DNA of 64,000 bases. Origin: Methylophaga sp. Its GTDB lineage: Bacteria > Pseudomonadota > Gammaproteobacteria > Nitrosococcales > Methylophagaceae. The notes under the pieces were generated by a model. That model made no database searches. It was not told where the DNA came from and worked only from the letters and a program-made list of their open reading frames with translations. Below are positions 18,260 through 26,697 of this stretch, in pieces. Both the position numbers and the translations under genes were made by a program. Position 1 is the stretch's first letter. Every line of letters starts with the position of its first letter. The stretch is taken from positions 273,633-337,632 of the forward strand of contig NZSL01000013.1 of the NCBI GenBank assembly GCA_002696735.1, given 5' to 3'.

Positions 18260-19247
18260 AATATGCTTCTTGTTGCTGCAAACGTTGTAGATGCTGCCAT
18301 AACGGCAGGGCAGGGTTACGCTGTTTATTGGCTGCCAGGTTGACATAGGCTGTTGTCAATCGGGGGTTAATATCTACCACCACTGGCCCTTGCTTAGTTA
18401 ATATAAAATCGATACCAACGTAGCCGGATAATCCTGCAATCGCCTGATCAATCAAAGTGGCAAGCTGCATTGCCTGCTGGTCAGTAAATTGCTGTGTCGC
18501 AATAGTGTTTACCTGACACCCATGAAAGACAAATTGTTGTGCCTGATGTTCGATTAATTGCTGATTAATTGACAGTAACTCGATGTTATTTTGTCCCACA
18601 TACAAACTAATGCTCAAGGCCGGGCCATCAAGGTAAGGTTGCACAATCAGTTTGTTTCGTACCTCTTTAGGCAGACCTATCAGGTATTGTCGAGTTTGTT
18701 GTATCGATTCAAATTTGAGAGTATCAAGACAACCGGCACCGTCCTGAGGTTTGACGACATAAGGCTGGTCGAGCAGGCACTGGTCTAATAAACCATCGGC
18801 AGCTGATAAAGTCACTGGTGTAGCAATGCCTTTTTTCAGCAGTTGCTCAGAACATTGAATTTTGTCCGTACAAAAGCTGGTTGCCTCAATTGAGCACCCC
18901 AGATAGAGATTGTTCGCAGCGATAACCTGCTGTTGCAGGGACAATAAAATATTATCGGTTTCGGGAGCAATCAGTAAAAAAAACGAAAGGTTTTTTAAAC
19001 AATACTGCCAATTTTGATCAAATTCCTGGCGACTAGCGCAAGTTTTTATCGTGATACTGGAGGTCTTCATCCAGTCAGACTCACTAAGTCGCTTATCTCT
19101 AAGGATAGTGATATGAATCTGACCCAGCCGGAGAAGATCCTGCACAATGGCAGAAAGCATCATTTCGCCTTCATGTGAGAGCGATGCGGGTAACTGCTCG
19201 TCACACAATGCGCCACTGGTGATATGCTCGTAGACGACTAAGTTCAT
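18252..19247 (-). CDS. mfnD: ATP-grasp ligase, MfnD-like (tyramine--glutamate ligase)
   Basis: The protein (331 residues from the ATG at 19247, MNLVVYEHITSGAL) has an ATP-grasp fold with QPYVVKPQDGAGC near residue 155 and the Mg-binding end VGIDFILTKQGPVVVDINPRLTTAY. The N-terminal VYEHITSGA is typical of the MfnD group, which joins glutamate to tyramine by a gamma bond in methanofuran synthesis. An ATG at 19289 is also in frame but would overlap the divergent HisA-like gene. First gene of the mfnD-mfnF-pabB-mfnE-mfnA operon. Confidence 0.75.
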   Translation of the reverse strand: MNLVVYEHITSGALCDEQLPASLSHEGEMMLSAIVQDLLRLGQIHITILRDKRLSESDWMKTSSITIKTCASRQEFDQNWQYCLKNLSFFLLIAPETDNILLSLQQQVIAANNLYLGCSIEATSFCTDKIQCSEQLLKKGIATPVTLSAADGLLDQCLLDQPYVVKPQDGAGCLDTLKFESIQQTRQYLIGLPKEVRNKLIVQPYLDGPALSISLYVGQNNIELLSINQQLIEHQAQQFVFHGCQVNTIATQQFTDQQAMQLATLIDQAIAGLSGYVGIDFILTKQGPVVVDINPRLTTAYVNLAANKQRNPALPLWQHLQRLQQQEAYYA

Positions 19248-19269
19248 TTTTCTGAGGTTACTTAAAGAA

Positions 19270-19965
19270 GTGTTGATTATACCGGTCATTGATCTGATGG
19301 GGGGGAAGGTCGTACATGCACAAGGTGGAAGGCGTGATCACTATCAGCCGCTTAAATCGCAATTAACCTCCAGTGTCTATCCAAATGCGGTGATTAAACA
19401 GTTACTGACATGGTATGCGTTTACCGATATTTATATTGCGGATCTGGATGCAATCGAAATTGGAAAAATCGATAAAGCGTTTTATTTGCAACTGCACCGG
19501 CTATTTCCACAATTAACCATCTGGCTGGATGCGGGCATCCGTACTCTGAATGATTGGCAGTTCTGGTGTGATATACCAAATATTAAGCCGGTATTAGGGA
19601 GTGAGACTCTGCAGGATCTTCAATTGTTAACCACGTTGCAACCTAAGGAATTTATTTTATCGCTGGATTTTCGGCAGGGACGGTTATTGGGTCAACATGA
19701 TTTGTTAACGCGTGTAGATTTATGGCCTGAAACTATTATCGTGATGAGTCTGGATACAGTGGGGATGGATAGGGGGCCAGATGAAAAGTTACTGAATAAA
19801 ATTCAAATGATTAAGCCTGGTGCGCAATTAATTGCGGCGGGTGGTGTGCGTGGGGAAGAAGATTTAATGAATTTGGCAAAAAACCAAATCAAAGGGGCTT
19901 TGATTGCCAGTGCTTTGCACAAAGGCAGGCTTGGCGTCGATACAGTACGCCAGATAATGAACTGA
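19270..19965 (+). CDS. HisA/HisF-like TIM-barrel protein of the H4MPT/methylofuran cluster
   Basis: The 231-residue protein starts IIPVIDLMGGKVVHA, the HisA phosphate/aspartate strand. It has a central LDAGIRTL and a C-terminal LIAAGGVRGEEDL phosphate-binding loop. It is a divergent relative of phosphoribosylformimino isomerase HisA. No his genes surround it, and such HisA-like proteins occur in methylotroph C1-cofactor clusters, so a role in cofactor synthesis is more likely than histidine synthesis. The start is GTG at 19270 or TTG at 19273. Its start is 22 bp from the divergent mfnD start. Confidence 0.7.
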   Translation: MLIIPVIDLMGGKVVHAQGGRRDHYQPLKSQLTSSVYPNAVIKQLLTWYAFTDIYIADLDAIEIGKIDKAFYLQLHRLFPQLTIWLDAGIRTLNDWQFWCDIPNIKPVLGSETLQDLQLLTTLQPKEFILSLDFRQGRLLGQHDLLTRVDLWPETIIVMSLDTVGMDRGPDEKLLNKIQMIKPGAQLIAAGGVRGEEDLMNLAKNQIKGALIASALHKGRLGVDTVRQIMN

Positions 19966-19966
19966 A

Positions 19967-19990
19967 AATGCCGCCCCGAAGGGCGGCATT
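19967..19990. terminator. bidirectional terminator between HisA-like gene and fae
   Basis: A perfect 10-bp stem (AATGCCGCCC/GGGCGGCATT) with loop CGAA lies between the convergent genes. The minus-strand transcript has four U residues after the stem; the plus-strand U tract is short. Confidence 0.8.
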
Positions 19991-20006
19991 GACATCAGTC
20001 TAAAAC

Positions 20007-20567
20007 TTACTTAGCACCAAATGGGTGTTCAGAAGCTTTGTATTGTGCAACAACGTCAGCCGCTTTAGGCTCACGAGCTACTGCACGTTTGATAGCTTCT
20101 TTAGTTGCACGGTAGTTCCAGTCCTGGATTTTTTCATCACTGTCAGCTGTTGGTGAGATAAATACACCAACGCAAATGAAGCAATCATCAGCTTCACTGA
20201 GAGGGATAGTGCCATCTTCAACACACTCAGCAACCGCAACAGAAACACCACGTTGTGCAGGGCCAAACATTTGCACAGCTTGTTTCATGTTTTTGATGGT
20301 TACTTTGTTGAACATAACGGTAGCTGGTTTGACCATCAGGTTAGGTGCAACCACAGCCAACAGGCCGTTAACACCTTGTTTCTGGTCGGTCATAGTGCGG
20401 CAGAAAGCATCTTCTGCTGCTGAACCACGTGGGCCCATTAATAAATCAATGTGAGCAACGTTGTCTAAGTCACCATCTTCAATGACTAAGGATTCACCTA
20501 CAAGTACGCGATCGATAACTGGCATGTTATATTTTCCTGTTCCAAAAAAATTGTCAAAAAGGCTCAT
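20007..20567 (-). CDS. fae: 5,6,7,8-tetrahydromethanopterin hydro-lyase (formaldehyde-activating enzyme)
   Basis: Fae condenses formaldehyde with tetrahydromethanopterin to methylene-H4MPT, the first step of formaldehyde detoxification and oxidation in methylotrophs. The core VLVGESL..DNVAHIDLLMGPRG carries the catalytic histidine (His39 here). MFNKVTI, QAVQMFGPAQRGV and the C-terminal EHPFGAK match the family. The first ATG (20567) has a strong GAGGA site. A second ATG at 20525 (MPVIDRVLVGE) with AGGA 8 nt before gives 172 residues, the usual length, so the true start is uncertain. It is the last of the mch-mptN-citG-fae group, 76 bp after the citG-like gene. Confidence 0.97.
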   Translation of the reverse strand: MSLFDNFFGTGKYNMPVIDRVLVGESLVIEDGDLDNVAHIDLLMGPRGSAAEDAFCRTMTDQKQGVNGLLAVVAPNLMVKPATVMFNKVTIKNMKQAVQMFGPAQRGVSVAVAECVEDGTIPLSEADDCFICVGVFISPTADSDEKIQDWNYRATKEAIKRAVAREPKAADVVAQYKASEHPFGAK

Positions 20568-20643
20568 TTTTTCCTCAACCTTTTTATGTGAGATTGAGGT
20601 TTATACGTAATAAAGGAACGTATCACCTGCTCAGTGCCGCCCG

Positions 20644-21522
20644 CTATAAGCATCGTGCTACTGAAATTCGGTTTGAATCAAACGCCTGCTCGAACGCAAA
20701 TAGCAGCAATGCTGCTGCGGTCATATCTGCGGAGGTTCCGGGATTTATGGCGTGACTCTTTAATTCTTGATCCCAGACGGTCAACTCGGCTGTTGATTTG
20801 CTTAAGGGTCTATTTTTATTCATTTTTAAAATAAATAACTGTGCCTTCTGTGCCACTGTCTGGGCGATATGCCGGGATTGCTTTCTGATAATTAGCGTAT
20901 CCGGCACACGTGCTAGTAAGTAAAGATACGCGATTGTGGAGGCCCATTCAACCTTTTCCCCACATTTCAACGCTTCTGTCAATTGTTTATAGCCGATATC
21001 CCATACTTGCTGGTAGTTATTTACATATTGCAAGGCGATTGTGTCTCGATTTTGCGCTAATTCCATCGCTTTTCGCAGGGTGACTTTTGGCTGTTGATGT
21101 ATGTCTTCTTCAGCTTGCTGACCCATACCGCCCGCATCAGCCAACCGAATCGCTTCATAACACAGACGGGCATCTTCAATGGTTAAAGCCACTAGGGTTT
21201 TTTCAAGCTCTGAAGATAGTTGATCAAAGCTGGAACATCGCTGAATTGCATCACATAACGGGGCAAATAATAATACGATACCAAGGTTGGTATTACAGTC
21301 GACGACTTTACGGGTAGCTTTAATGGACTGCAAAATCCGTTCGCCAACCTTTAGATTGGGTTGCGCCATTACCGGCGCAATTGCTGCAGCACTGGAGAGA
21401 AAGTCCTGCACAGCCATATTATGTCCGTCACTCCAGACATTTACATTGCCGGGTTTTGGAGCGTTGACTTCCTGCTCACAGGCCCAACGGACACTGTCAG
21501 CAATCTGTTGTTCAGCTAGCAT
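20644..21522 (-). CDS. triphosphoribosyl-dephospho-CoA synthase-like protein of H4MPT biosynthesis
   Basis: The protein (292 residues from the ATG at 21522, MLAEQQIADSVRWACEQEVNAPKPGNV) belongs to the CitG/MdcB family. The PKPGNV motif is typical of that family, and GTSADMTAAALL marks the C-terminal part. There are no citrate lyase or malonate decarboxylase genes nearby. The Methylobacterium homologue (orf7) is reported as needed for H4MPT biosynthesis, which fits the position between mptN and fae. A longer frame upstream is open but overlaps mptN by 143 bp; the chosen start overlaps by 11 bp. Confidence 0.75.
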   Translation of the reverse strand: MLAEQQIADSVRWACEQEVNAPKPGNVNVWSDGHNMAVQDFLSSAAAIAPVMAQPNLKVGERILQSIKATRKVVDCNTNLGIVLLFAPLCDAIQRCSSFDQLSSELEKTLVALTIEDARLCYEAIRLADAGGMGQQAEEDIHQQPKVTLRKAMELAQNRDTIALQYVNNYQQVWDIGYKQLTEALKCGEKVEWASTIAYLYLLARVPDTLIIRKQSRHIAQTVAQKAQLFILKMNKNRPLSKSTAELTVWDQELKSHAINPGTSADMTAAALLLFAFEQAFDSNRISVARCL

Positions 21523-22444
21523 GTTCGGGGAGAGATACCTGTCTGGTTTGCTGAATATGAGAAGCAACCATTGTTGCAAGTCGAACAGCAATATCAATAC
21601 CTGTTGCCTGATATAAGCCTTTCCAGGCGGGTACGCTATTGACTTCCAATACACTGAATTGGCCTTGCGGATCCTGAATCAGATCGACGCCGGCATAAGG
21701 TGCTTCCACCGCAGCCGTCGCTCTGATAGCAAGTTGTGCCATTTCATGGGTCACTGTACTGGCAAAACAGCTGGCACCTTGAGCAAAGTTGGTTATCCAG
21801 TGATTCGAGCGACGAGTCATGGCCGCAATGACTTCTCCATTGACCACCATCAAGCGCCAGTCCTGCCAGCAACCGATTTGAGCCGGTGCCACATAATGCT
21901 GAAGATAATAAGCCTCACCAACTACTGAGAGATTATCCAGTTGTGCTAACGCATCAAGGCGTTGTATGCCTTTCCCCTGACAACCAAATAACGGTTTAAC
22001 GACCAGGCTGAACCCTTTGGCGAATTCTTCGCGGGCAATTTGCAATGCCTGTTCGCGGCTTTCGCAAGCCCAGGTATGTGGAGAAGGGATATTCGCCAGA
22101 TGGAGTCTTAATGACGTACGCGCTTTATCGACGGTGAGTTCAATAGCATGTGCGGGATTCAAAACCGGCACACCTAATTCGGCAAGGGTATGCAATACGT
22201 CCATGCGTAAGGTGATTTGTTCGAGGCTTCCGGGAGCGATCCCTCTGACCAGTACGGCATCAGGCAATGTCGTTTCAAAATGAGGAATCACCATGCCTGT
22301 TGGACTGCGGGTATCGATCCGGCATTCCGCCAGATCGATAAGCACCGTTTCAATATTTAAGTCAGCCAGTGCTTCAGTCAGCTGAGCACTATGCCACCCG
22401 TGAGTATCATTAAAAACAGCAACGCGGGCGCTAGGCATAGTCAA
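21512..22444 (-). CDS. mptN: RimK-family ATP-grasp ligase, MptN-like (H4MPT:alpha-L-glutamate ligase)
   Basis: The 310-residue ATP-grasp protein has VVKPLFGCQGKGIQRL at about 152-167, DWRLMVVNGEVIAAMTRRS and the metal-binding VDLIQDPQGQFSVLEVNSVPAWKG, the RimK-like pattern. MptN adds glutamate to tetrahydromethanopterin or its precursor; the methylotroph homologue is orf5 next to mch. The stop of mch is 3 bp before its start and it overlaps the citG-like gene, so the three are one transcription unit. Exact substrate is inferred from neighbours. Confidence 0.75.
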   Translation of the reverse strand: MTMPSARVAVFNDTHGWHSAQLTEALADLNIETVLIDLAECRIDTRSPTGMVIPHFETTLPDAVLVRGIAPGSLEQITLRMDVLHTLAELGVPVLNPAHAIELTVDKARTSLRLHLANIPSPHTWACESREQALQIAREEFAKGFSLVVKPLFGCQGKGIQRLDALAQLDNLSVVGEAYYLQHYVAPAQIGCWQDWRLMVVNGEVIAAMTRRSNHWITNFAQGASCFASTVTHEMAQLAIRATAAVEAPYAGVDLIQDPQGQFSVLEVNSVPAWKGLYQATGIDIAVRLATMVASHIQQTRQVSLPEHAS

Positions 22445-22447
22445 TCA

Positions 22448-23431
22448 TTAAAGTCCGAAGGATTGCTTCAATAAGTCAGCATTCAATTCACCAGCAGTGA
22501 AGCTTTTCCCGGTTTGGGTGCTGGTGATAATGACTTTTGCCGGACTGAAAAGCATCGGATCAATTTTGAAAAAGTCATATTCGTACGATTTGAAAATCTG
22601 ACCGAACGGACGGCCGTAATCAGACGATGTATTGCTGGGCATTTTCTTGGCAAGATCTTGTGCTTCATCATTGGTGCTGTCCACAAAAAGATGCACGGTA
22701 CCGCCATACAGAATAGCGTCGTTGGTACGGCCCATGCCGGTCATAAAATCACCACCGGGTGGTGCGACAGGCGTGGTTCCAAAACCATCCACAATTTTAT
22801 CCATCGGAAAGTGCAGGGTATGAGCTTTATGCATGGCCACTTCCAGTACACGAATGGCAATTTGCATTACCCCTGCCAGACTGGTGGTTGGGGTCAGAAT
22901 TAACGTTAGATTTTCAGGTTTGATACCACAGTTATCAGCAACTTTATCGGCGATTTCGACGGGTGGCATGCTATCTACTTCCAGCACGATAACCGTTGAA
23001 TCTGCTTTATCCTGATAGCCAAATTCCTTGAATAACTCTTCACGGGCAGCAAGTGCACGACCTGGCCCGGAGCCCAGGGCGAAAAATTTCACATCCTCAC
23101 TTTTATGAGAAAGACTCCAACCCGCATATTGACTGCCAAGACAACTTAATACCGGCGTTTTTGCATGAACATTCACTGACCATGGCCAATCGCTAAAACC
23201 GCTGGTACTGCCGAGAGTTGCGGTACCCAGTCCACCCATGCAGATTTCACCAATCAGTCGACCCGCTTCCAGACCACCGGTGGCATTGATACCTGCATCA
23301 ACGACGCGTGTACCATTGGATAAATGACTGATTTCCAATTGCAGGGCTTGAGCATTGTCGATTAATTTATCAACCAGTGGCTTACTGGCGGCGTTAACAC
23401 TGGTCCAGTTGGCGGAGATTTGACTGCTCAT
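22448..23431 (-). CDS. mch: methenyltetrahydromethanopterin cyclohydrolase
   Basis: Mch hydrolyses methenyl-H4MPT to 5-formyl-H4MPT in the formaldehyde oxidation branch. The 327-residue protein has the family stretches DAGINATGGLEAGRLIGEICMGGLG, ALGSGPGRALA, and TTPVAPPGGDFMTGMGRTNDAILYGG. Length is normal. It heads a leftward group with mptN, the citG-like gene and fae. A possible -10 (TATACT, 23463-23468) lies about 32 bp before its start. Confidence 0.97.
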   Translation of the reverse strand: MSSQISANWTSVNAASKPLVDKLIDNAQALQLEISHLSNGTRVVDAGINATGGLEAGRLIGEICMGGLGTATLGSTSGFSDWPWSVNVHAKTPVLSCLGSQYAGWSLSHKSEDVKFFALGSGPGRALAAREELFKEFGYQDKADSTVIVLEVDSMPPVEIADKVADNCGIKPENLTLILTPTTSLAGVMQIAIRVLEVAMHKAHTLHFPMDKIVDGFGTTPVAPPGGDFMTGMGRTNDAILYGGTVHLFVDSTNDEAQDLAKKMPSNTSSDYGRPFGQIFKSYEYDFFKIDPMLFSPAKVIITSTQTGKSFTAGELNADLLKQSFGL

Positions 23432-23462
23432 GAAAAGATCCTGTCTGATAAAAAATGAAAAT

Positions 23463-23468
23463 AGTATA
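23463..23468 (-). promoter_or_regulatory. possible -10 box of mch
   Basis: TATACT on the minus strand differs from consensus by one base and lies about 32 bp before the mch start, in the 62-bp gap after cca. No good -35 is visible at 17 bp, so this is tentative. Confidence 0.25.
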
Positions 23469-23493
23469 CGTTATGCATTGGGCGCTGTAATGA

Positions 23494-24735
23494 TCAGCTA
23501 ACTTTTCCATCGGTGTTTTTACAAAATGGTTTAAGTACCTGTTCGATTATTCTGCATCGCTGTTCTGCCATGGCCGAGGCAATAGCTGGACCCTGCAATC
23601 CCTCATTAACAAAAGGTGCTGCGCTTACCTCTGATGCAGCATCAAAACAGGCCTGAAAAGCGACTTTTTCGGGAAAATCAGTGTTTTCATAACCAGGACG
23701 TCCTCGAAAGTCGGCCTCACAAGCCAAGAGATATTGTGAAAATCGTTGCGGTTTGCGAAACGCATCAAGCCCTTCCATTACGTTTAATACTTCACGCGCT
23801 GATAATTCAAAAAGTAAATGGCAATGTGTGTGAAATTCAGCGACTTTTAGTGCCAGACTGCTGATCTCACGTGGTACGCGTAAACGTTCACATAACGTAT
23901 GGGTTAATGCGATACTGCGTTGTTCGTGCCCTTTATGACTTGGCAAAATGTCTGCAGGGGTCGTTCCTTTGCCCAGATCATGACATAACACGGCAAAACG
24001 CACGGCCAGATCATCAGTTAGTCTGGCGGCTTGATCCAGCACCAGCATCACATGCACACCGGTATCCACTTCGGGATGCCATTGAGAAATCTGTGGAACA
24101 CCAAACAGCCGATCAATTTCTGGAAACAGTGTTTTTAATGCGCCGACTTCTTTTAAGCTGAAAAAAAATAAAGAGGGTTGGCTGCTTAATAGCGCTTTTT
24201 CCAACTCCTGCCATACGCGCTCAGCGACCAGATGTTCCAGTTCACCATTGGCTATCATCTGATGAATTAATTGTTTGGTCTCATCGGCTACATGAAAACC
24301 GAAGCGGGCAGCAAACCTTGCCATGCGTAATACCCTGACCGGATCTTCAACAAAGGCATTTGATACATGGCGTAAAGTCTTGTTATGCAGATCGGTTTGT
24401 CCATCAAATGGATCGATGACATTGCCATCGTCATCTTCAGCCATTGCGTTGATAGTCAGATCCCGTCGTGCCAGATCTTCTTCTAAAGTAACCTCTGGTG
24501 AAGCGTGAATTTCGAAACCATGATAGCCCGGCGCCGTTTTCCGTTCCGTACGGGCAAGCGCGTATTCTTCGTGGGTTTGGGGATGCAGAAAGACGGGGAA
24601 GTCTTTGCCCACGGGGCGAAATCCCTGAGCCAGCATTTCCTCTACAGTACTGCCCACAACAACCCAGTCTTTATCTTTTACCGGCCGTCCCAGTAAGCGA
24701 TCCCGAACACAGCCACCTACTTTATATATTCGCAT
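23494..24735 (-). CDS. cca: multifunctional CCA tRNA nucleotidyltransferase
   Basis: The enzyme adds or repairs the 3' CCA of tRNAs. The 413-residue protein has KVGGCVRDRLLGRPVKDKDWVV at the N-terminus (the GG motif and DxD metal site), the RRDLTINAMA ribose-recognition motif, and a C-terminal HD domain with AVLCHDLGKGTTP, so it is the gammaproteobacterial form with phosphohydrolase activities. Its length equals that of E. coli Cca. It lies 9 bp after slt. Confidence 0.96.
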   Translation of the reverse strand: MRIYKVGGCVRDRLLGRPVKDKDWVVVGSTVEEMLAQGFRPVGKDFPVFLHPQTHEEYALARTERKTAPGYHGFEIHASPEVTLEEDLARRDLTINAMAEDDDGNVIDPFDGQTDLHNKTLRHVSNAFVEDPVRVLRMARFAARFGFHVADETKQLIHQMIANGELEHLVAERVWQELEKALLSSQPSLFFFSLKEVGALKTLFPEIDRLFGVPQISQWHPEVDTGVHVMLVLDQAARLTDDLAVRFAVLCHDLGKGTTPADILPSHKGHEQRSIALTHTLCERLRVPREISSLALKVAEFHTHCHLLFELSAREVLNVMEGLDAFRKPQRFSQYLLACEADFRGRPGYENTDFPEKVAFQACFDAASEVSAAPFVNEGLQGPAIASAMAEQRCRIIEQVLKPFCKNTDGKVS

Positions 24736-24744
24736 GACGCTATA

Positions 24745-26688
24745 TTAAGGGTTTTTGGGGCGTACTGCTGGCATGCGTTCCGACATTCGCTTGATAGCCT
24801 GTTTTCTTTGAAAGTCATAGGTAGCAGCATAACTGAACACCGAGCGAACATAGCGACGGGTTTCGGTAAATGGAATGTTCTCTACCCAGATATCGGCAGG
24901 CATGGTTTGTTCCGGTAGCCAGCGTAAAACACGATGAGGTCCGGCATTATAAGCTGCGGTGGCCAGTATTGGATTGTTTTGAAATTGATCCTGCATCCGG
25001 CGGATATAAAAGCTTCCTATCTCGATATTACGCGGCGGATGATAAAGCTCAGAATCCTGCTTTAAAGGCTTATTCAGCCAGCGTCCAACCTGTTTACCAG
25101 TAGCGGGCATGACCTGCATCAACCCCATTGCGCCAGCATGTGAGCGCGCGCTGGAATTAAAAGCACTTTCCTGCCGGGCAATGGCAAGTAACCACGATGC
25201 ATCTACCCCTACATCAGCACTGGCCTGACGCATTTCAGTGTCGTAAAGCACCGGGAAACGTAAATCCAATGCATCCCAGTAGCGTGCAGTACCTAACAAG
25301 GCAATGGTTTGATTGTGCCAGCCCCACTTATGAGTTTCCGTGGCAACAATCTGCAGTTCCCGTGGAGTCAATGTTTGTTGCAGAAAATAGGCTTCACGTC
25401 GGGCATCAAGTAACTCATCCTGCAGATAGAACTCACGCATGCGTTGTACGCTGTCCATGGAGATAATGGACTCGCTGTATTGGGGCTCAGCGACAATAGG
25501 ATGGTGATTCATCGCATAGTCAGCATCAACTTTATCTGCTGCCAGAAAGGCATAAAAATCACGCTCATCCACCAAGGTGCGCCATATTGCTTCGGCTTCA
25601 GTACGTTGGCCCTGTTCTGCCAGACTTCTGGCAAGCCAATATTGCCAGCGTGTTTCCTGACGTGTTTGTTCATCCAGGCTGGCGATAGCTTTTTGTACTT
25701 CAGGCCAGTTTTGTTGCCATAAGGCTGCACGGACACGCCATGGATGATTTGGGGTATCACCATAATAATAAAGTGCTTTATCGTCACGATCCAACGCGGC
25801 CCAAAGTCCAATGCTGCCCTGAACATCATGGCGTTCATCAGTAGAAAACTGATAACTGTTTTCCAGACGTGTCCAGTGATAGTGGGCTTTAGCGGGATCA
25901 TTTCTGGCTAAACGTTTCAGGCCATAAACAATAATTTCCCTGGCCATATCAACATCCTGTGCCAGAGAGACTCCCTGAGCAGGTGCCTGGGCCGGTAACT
26001 GAGACAGCAAGCTGACAGGGTTTGTATGAATATCTTCCCAGCGTTTTGTCCAGGCCTGGGCGGTTGCACTCTGTTTTACCGTTTTGGCAAGATAGTTAGC
26101 CAGAGCAAATTGCTGGTTGCGTAATGCCAGTAGCAGCCGTTGCCAGCGTAATTCATCCGTTAACCAACCACGCTGTTCTGCATGATGAAAAACGGCATCA
26201 CATGCCTTGTCCTGCGAGGCGGCAACCAACCAGAGTTTTTCGAATGCTTCAGCAGCGGCCTGTTGTTGATTGGTAGCAATTAATGCCCGGGCATAATGAC
26301 ATTCACGTGCTGCCGACTGAGGCGCTTGATAAAACTCCAGATACTGATGCCATTGTTGATTGTCTGCCAGTTTGTCCAGCCAGGCGCCGCGCAGGCGCGC
26401 CTTGAAAAAGCTGTCTTCACGAGTTTGCAGAAAGCGTTTGATGTTTGCTGCTTCGGTATCGTTTATCCGATGTTGCAGATATAAATAGTCCAGATATTCC
26501 TGCAACGGATAACCTTCCAGTTGATCCTGGAGTTGACGAAACTGAGTCAGCTGATGTGTTTGCAGCGCTTTTTTGGCTTGCTGATAAAGCTTGCGCTGTT
26601 GATTGATGTCAGATGCTGCAGTCACTGCCTGAATAGGCAAAAAAACGGCAAGCATCAGCAATATTGCAATGCGAATTTGATTTTTCAT
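24745..26688 (-). CDS. slt: soluble lytic murein transglycosylase
   Basis: Slt70-type enzymes cleave glycan strands to 1,6-anhydro products in the periplasm. The 647-residue protein has a signal peptide (about 1-24), a long alpha-helical superhelix, and a C-terminal lysozyme-like domain. In that domain RQESAFNSSARSHAGAMGLMQVMP carries the catalytic Glu near residue 506, followed by NIEIGSFYIRRM and ATAAYNAGPHRV. Length matches E. coli Slt. It follows chpC by 9 bp. Confidence 0.95.
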   Translation of the reverse strand: MKNQIRIAILLMLAVFLPIQAVTAASDINQQRKLYQQAKKALQTHQLTQFRQLQDQLEGYPLQEYLDYLYLQHRINDTEAANIKRFLQTREDSFFKARLRGAWLDKLADNQQWHQYLEFYQAPQSAARECHYARALIATNQQQAAAEAFEKLWLVAASQDKACDAVFHHAEQRGWLTDELRWQRLLLALRNQQFALANYLAKTVKQSATAQAWTKRWEDIHTNPVSLLSQLPAQAPAQGVSLAQDVDMAREIIVYGLKRLARNDPAKAHYHWTRLENSYQFSTDERHDVQGSIGLWAALDRDDKALYYYGDTPNHPWRVRAALWQQNWPEVQKAIASLDEQTRQETRWQYWLARSLAEQGQRTEAEAIWRTLVDERDFYAFLAADKVDADYAMNHHPIVAEPQYSESIISMDSVQRMREFYLQDELLDARREAYFLQQTLTPRELQIVATETHKWGWHNQTIALLGTARYWDALDLRFPVLYDTEMRQASADVGVDASWLLAIARQESAFNSSARSHAGAMGLMQVMPATGKQVGRWLNKPLKQDSELYHPPRNIEIGSFYIRRMQDQFQNNPILATAAYNAGPHRVLRWLPEQTMPADIWVENIPFTETRRYVRSVFSYAATYDFQRKQAIKRMSERMPAVRPKNP

Positions 26689-26697
26689 GCCGGTATC

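Noticed and set aside
19247..19289. Upstream start for mfnD at 19289
   Set aside because: It would overlap the HisA-like coding start and add residues outside the family; the ATG at 19247 gives the conserved VVYEHITSGA N-terminus.
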